A stretch of DNA of 64,000 nt from Antilocapra americana (lineage: Eukaryota; Chordata; Mammalia; Artiodactyla; Antilocapridae): positions 10,083,524 to 10,147,523 of the forward strand of contig ML660203.1 in assembly GCA_007570785.1 (NCBI GenBank), read 5' to 3'. Positions 60,365-64,000 of the stretch are shown one piece after another. Position 1 is the stretch's first letter, and each line of letters starts with the position of its first letter. The notes below the pieces were generated by a model. It searched no databases, was not told the DNA's origin, and saw only the letters and a list, made by a program, of their open reading frames with translations. Made by a program: the position numbers and the translations under genes.

Positions 60365-60669
60365 CAAAGTAGGAAAAGTAAGTTCCAGAACAGTGCATAT
60401 CACAAGATCCATTTATACAGATGTGTATATTTTAAACATATTTATATAAAGAGCTATTTCTATCTCTATTTGCATTCGAAGTTCAGGAAATCCAGACACC
60501 AAAATTTTGGTAGTGTTTTCTCTCAGCGGAGGGAGTAAGAGTGCTTGTTTGACTTTTTAATTTTTATTCTGTAAAATTTCAAACCTACAGAAAGGTTGCA
60601 AACAGAATACAATGAATGCTCTTTCTACCTCATTTAATTTACCAGTTGTCATCATCCTGCCACATCTGC

Positions 60670-60702
60670 ATCGTGTGTGTGTACATATACACACACACAC
60701 AC
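60670..60702. repeat. GT/AC low-complexity tract
   Basis: gtgtgtgtgtacatatacacacacacac can pair with itself. Confidence 0.85.
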
Positions 60703-61103
60703 CTAAGTTTTGTCAAGCCCCCTGAAAGTTAGCTACAAACATCATGACACTTGATTCCTTAAAACTACTCAGATGCATCTCGTAAGAACAAGGACATCCT
60801 CCTACGTAACAATCTGATGAACACACACAGGAAACTGAACAGATATAATACTATTATCTAAAATATTTAAATTCCTCCATGTTCTAATCTCCCTAAGTGT
60901 CCCAATAAGGCCTTTAAGGCTTTCCTCACCCCAAACCCCTGCACCCTATCTAGAACGCAATCAGGAATTGCAAATTCAGTCGGTTGCCCTGTCTCTTTCG
61001 ATATTAAGAATATAATTAAACCTTAAAAAAATTTTTTTCGTTTGTGTACTTTCTAGTGTTTTTCTAATGAACATGGAACACTTCTGCAAAGAATAAAAAT
61101 AGA

Positions 61104-61440
61104 AGGGCTTCCCTAGTAGCTCAGTGGTGAATCTACCTGCCAACACAGGGGACACGGGTTTGATCCCTTATCCAGGGAGATCTCACATGCCGCTTAGCAA
61201 CTAAACCCATGTGCCACAGTTATTGAGCCTGTGCTCCAGAGCCCAGGAACCTTGAGTCCTCAAGCCGCTGAAACCCACTCACCCTAGAGCCTGTGCTCTG
61301 CAGCAAGAGAAGACATTGCAGTGAGAAGCCTGTACACCACAACTAAAGAGTAGCCCCAGTCTCCAAAACCGGAGAAAAGCCTGTACACACAGCAATAAAG
61401 ACCCAACACAGCCAACATTTTTTTAAAAATAGTAATTTTT
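61104..61440 (+). repeat. CHR-type SINE, long form
   Basis: gggcttccctagtagctcag head, gggtttgatcccttatccag, several gagcctgtgctc units, aagacccaacacagccaaca tail. Confidence 0.92.
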
Positions 61441-61685
61441 TAAAAAAAGAATAAAAGTACGAGTTGAAACAACTAGACTATGGCTATGAAACCCCAAAGT
61501 CACGCTGTGGGTCCCAGCTGAACACATCAGCTTCCCCATCCACAGCAGGGCTGGCCAAGGGGGAACTGACAGTCCTTCTTAGCTTGAAGAAGAGCTGGGG
61601 TCAAGCCCCTTTCTTTCTACAAGATTCTGAATCTGCAGGAATCAACTTGCAGACCAAACATCAAGATCCTGTGAGAAACTGGCTA

Positions 61686-62060
<375 letters not shown>

Positions 62061-62079
62061 ACCCGCAATGCCTATAACC

Positions 62080-62330
62080 TACGATCTAGCAACAATCTTT
62101 CCTGACCTCTGTCCTACAGAAACATTCACACCTATCCACAAGGAGTCCACAAAGAAAGAGTATTCTGCACAGCCTTGTTACTAATAGTGAAAAACTGTGA
62201 ATAATCTCGATGTCCAACAATAGGAGGCTAGATTTAAAAACGTGTGATATAGTCATGGATAGAATATTATAAACGGCAAGTAAGAGGTACTGCATGGAAA
62301 ATTAAATTTTATAATAATATGTACATTATA
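62080..62330 (+). repeat. Old L1 fragment
   Basis: gcacagccttgttactaata, tctcgatgtccaacaatagg, ggaaaattaaattttataat. Confidence 0.5.
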
Positions 62331-63066
62331 TATTCTCATCTTTAAAAATCCAAAACAATACTACTATGTAATTCCTGTGGGTACTTTAGTAAATGTGTGA
62401 AAATATAATAACATGCTCTCAGGTTAACAGCAAAGATGAATGGCAGACCTTACAAGAGGGTGTCAAACATGCAGTGACTTTCCTGTTGTAAATGAAAAGG
62501 ATGTTTTGTTTATTTGTTGCCTTTCTTTCCTGGCATCTTCTTAAGTCATCTGTCTATAGGACCCCAGGGGACAGCAGCAAATGAGCCCCCGATTCCAACA
62601 GAAGTCCTTGCCCTCAACCAAGCAAGGACAGCCTGGGAAGGTTAGAGACGCACCCCGTGTCACCACCAGGAAAGGCAGTGACACGTATTTTTACAATGTC
62701 ACATGCATTAGCCTGAGACAAAAAAAATGGGAAATCATTCCCATGTCCATCCAGCTCACTTAGGCAGAGGGATTTGGGTTTGCCCCTAACCAATTGATTG
62801 TGTGCTAAGGTTTTCTCCTTGCCCAGAACTGGAAGAATTTCCCTCTCTTCTATTGAAAATAAAAAGGGAGTCAGGAGAGAAGGAACATCTTCTACTAAAT
62901 GAAACTCATAATCAAGGAGTGAGAAAAACAACTATGTTCTGTGTGAGAAGACGTCTGTGGTAACTTGAAAAGTTTCAGTGCACACTGTCCTAGGGATCTG
63001 GGGGTGGACGCGTTTATCTTGATGCACCAGATGTGCATACAATGGGGGAAGATTAACGCTTTAGAG

Positions 63067-63252
63067 CAGCAGTCCCCAGCCTTTTTGGCACTAGGAACTA
63101 GTTTCATGGAAGACAATTTTTCCATAGACTAGGTACTGAGTAGGGGGGTGTTTTCAAATGATGCAAGAGCCTTAAATTTATTGTGCACTTTATTTCTATT
63201 ATTATTACATCAGATCATCAGGCATTAGATCACGGATGTTGGAGATCCCTCA
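63067..63252. mobile_element. hAT-type non-autonomous DNA transposon, internally deleted
   Basis: Starts cagcagtccccagccttttt and ends gttggagatccctca. It is flanked by ctttagag (63059-63066) and ttttagag (63253-63260), an 8-bp duplication with one change. It shares ggcac, ttcatggaag and aatttttccat blocks with the copy at 1079. Confidence 0.85.
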
Positions 63253-63799
63253 TTTTAGAGGAAGAAAGAGACACGAGGAAGTCAAAGGGAAATCTAACCC
63301 CATGACCTGGCATCCTGGGACAAGCCCAGCCCCCTTTATGGGGATTCTTTAATCCCTCTGAGCTCCCATCCATGGTGTCTTTGCTCCAAAACTGTGTTCC
63401 TGACTGAGGACTCTGGAAGCTTCTCCAGATACCCGCAGCATGGGGCATCCCCTGACCTCCAGACTTGTCTATCTGTCTGCATTTTCATAGCCTCCACTTA
63501 AAGGTCCAGTGGGCACCTCAAATTCAACATGAGCAGCTGAACTCCAAATCTCCTAGTGTTCTCCCCACTTCAGTTAATGGCAACTCCAACTCTGGGCATG
63601 CTTGCCTCCTTTTAATCTTAACCCTACATCCAATCCAGCCACCACCTTGGCCAGTTCCACTTTCAAAATATTTCCAAAGTATCATCTCTTCTTTCCACTC
63701 CACTGCCACTATCCTGGTCAAGCCACCACCACCCACTGCTGGCTTTGTACAGTAGTCTCCTAATGGGTCTCTGGACTTTTCTCTTGACTCCCATCAAAA

Positions 63800-64000
63800 T
63801 CTGTTGGGGTAAGGGTTGGGGAAAGGACAGTTAAGGAGTTTGGGATTGACACGTACACACTGCTATATTTAAAATGGATAACCAACAAGGATCTACCCTA
63901 TAGCACAGGGAACTTTGCTTAGTATTATGTAACAACCTAAATGGGGAAAGAATTTGAAAAATAGACAAATGTATATGTAAAACTGAATCACTTTGCTGTA
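63800..64000 (+). mobile_element. L1 3' UTR, cut by the window edge
   Basis: gtttgggattgacacgtaca, ggataaccaacaaggatcta, ccctatagcacagggaactt, aactgaatcactttgctgta is ruminant L1 3' UTR. Confidence 0.85.

Overview
The window is genomic DNA of a ruminant, most likely a bovid. BovB LINE 3' ends, Bov-tA/Bov-A SINEs and CHR-type tRNA-Glu SINEs all occur repeatedly, and this combination is typical of ruminants. Two protein-coding genes can be read, both on the minus strand. Their order matches the mammalian ZNF341-CHMP4B block (human 20q11.22; by inference the matching part of bovine chromosome 13).

Layout. Positions 1-21849 are the first intron of CHMP4B and are filled with repeats. Exon 1 of CHMP4B (coding 21850-22039) sits in a CpG-rich promoter reaching about 22440, which carries three ACTACA...TCCCAGCATGC-type (ZNF143/THAP11) motifs. 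Positions 22440-33150 are intergenic and hold nested transposons: a U6 snRNA-headed chimeric retrocopy inside a SINE, a solo LTR with target-site duplication, and a BovB fragment. From 33150 to the right edge lies ZNF341. Twelve coding exons (33844-61844) join in frame to 2226 nt, the last 741 codons plus stop; the first exons (about 110 residues) lie beyond position 64000.

How the genes work (family knowledge). CHMP4B is the main filament-forming ESCRT-III subunit, used in membrane scission. ZNF341 is a C2H2 zinc-finger transcription factor reported to drive STAT3 and STAT1 expression. They are neighbours, not a shared pathway. About 11 kb separates the ZNF341 stop from the CHMP4B promoter, in the same transcriptional direction.

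I found no undescribed gene system, CRISPR array or prokaryotic element. The most interesting observations are the U6 chimera and its nesting, two insertions at the same point of Bov-A units, a MIR that seems to supply the ZNF341 poly(A) signal, the triple promoter motif, two copies of one hAT element with 8-bp duplications, an L1 with a 5' inversion, and a strong G-rich tract opposite the polyproline exon. Repeat family names come from recognition, not from a database search, and repeat edges without a stated duplication are approximate.
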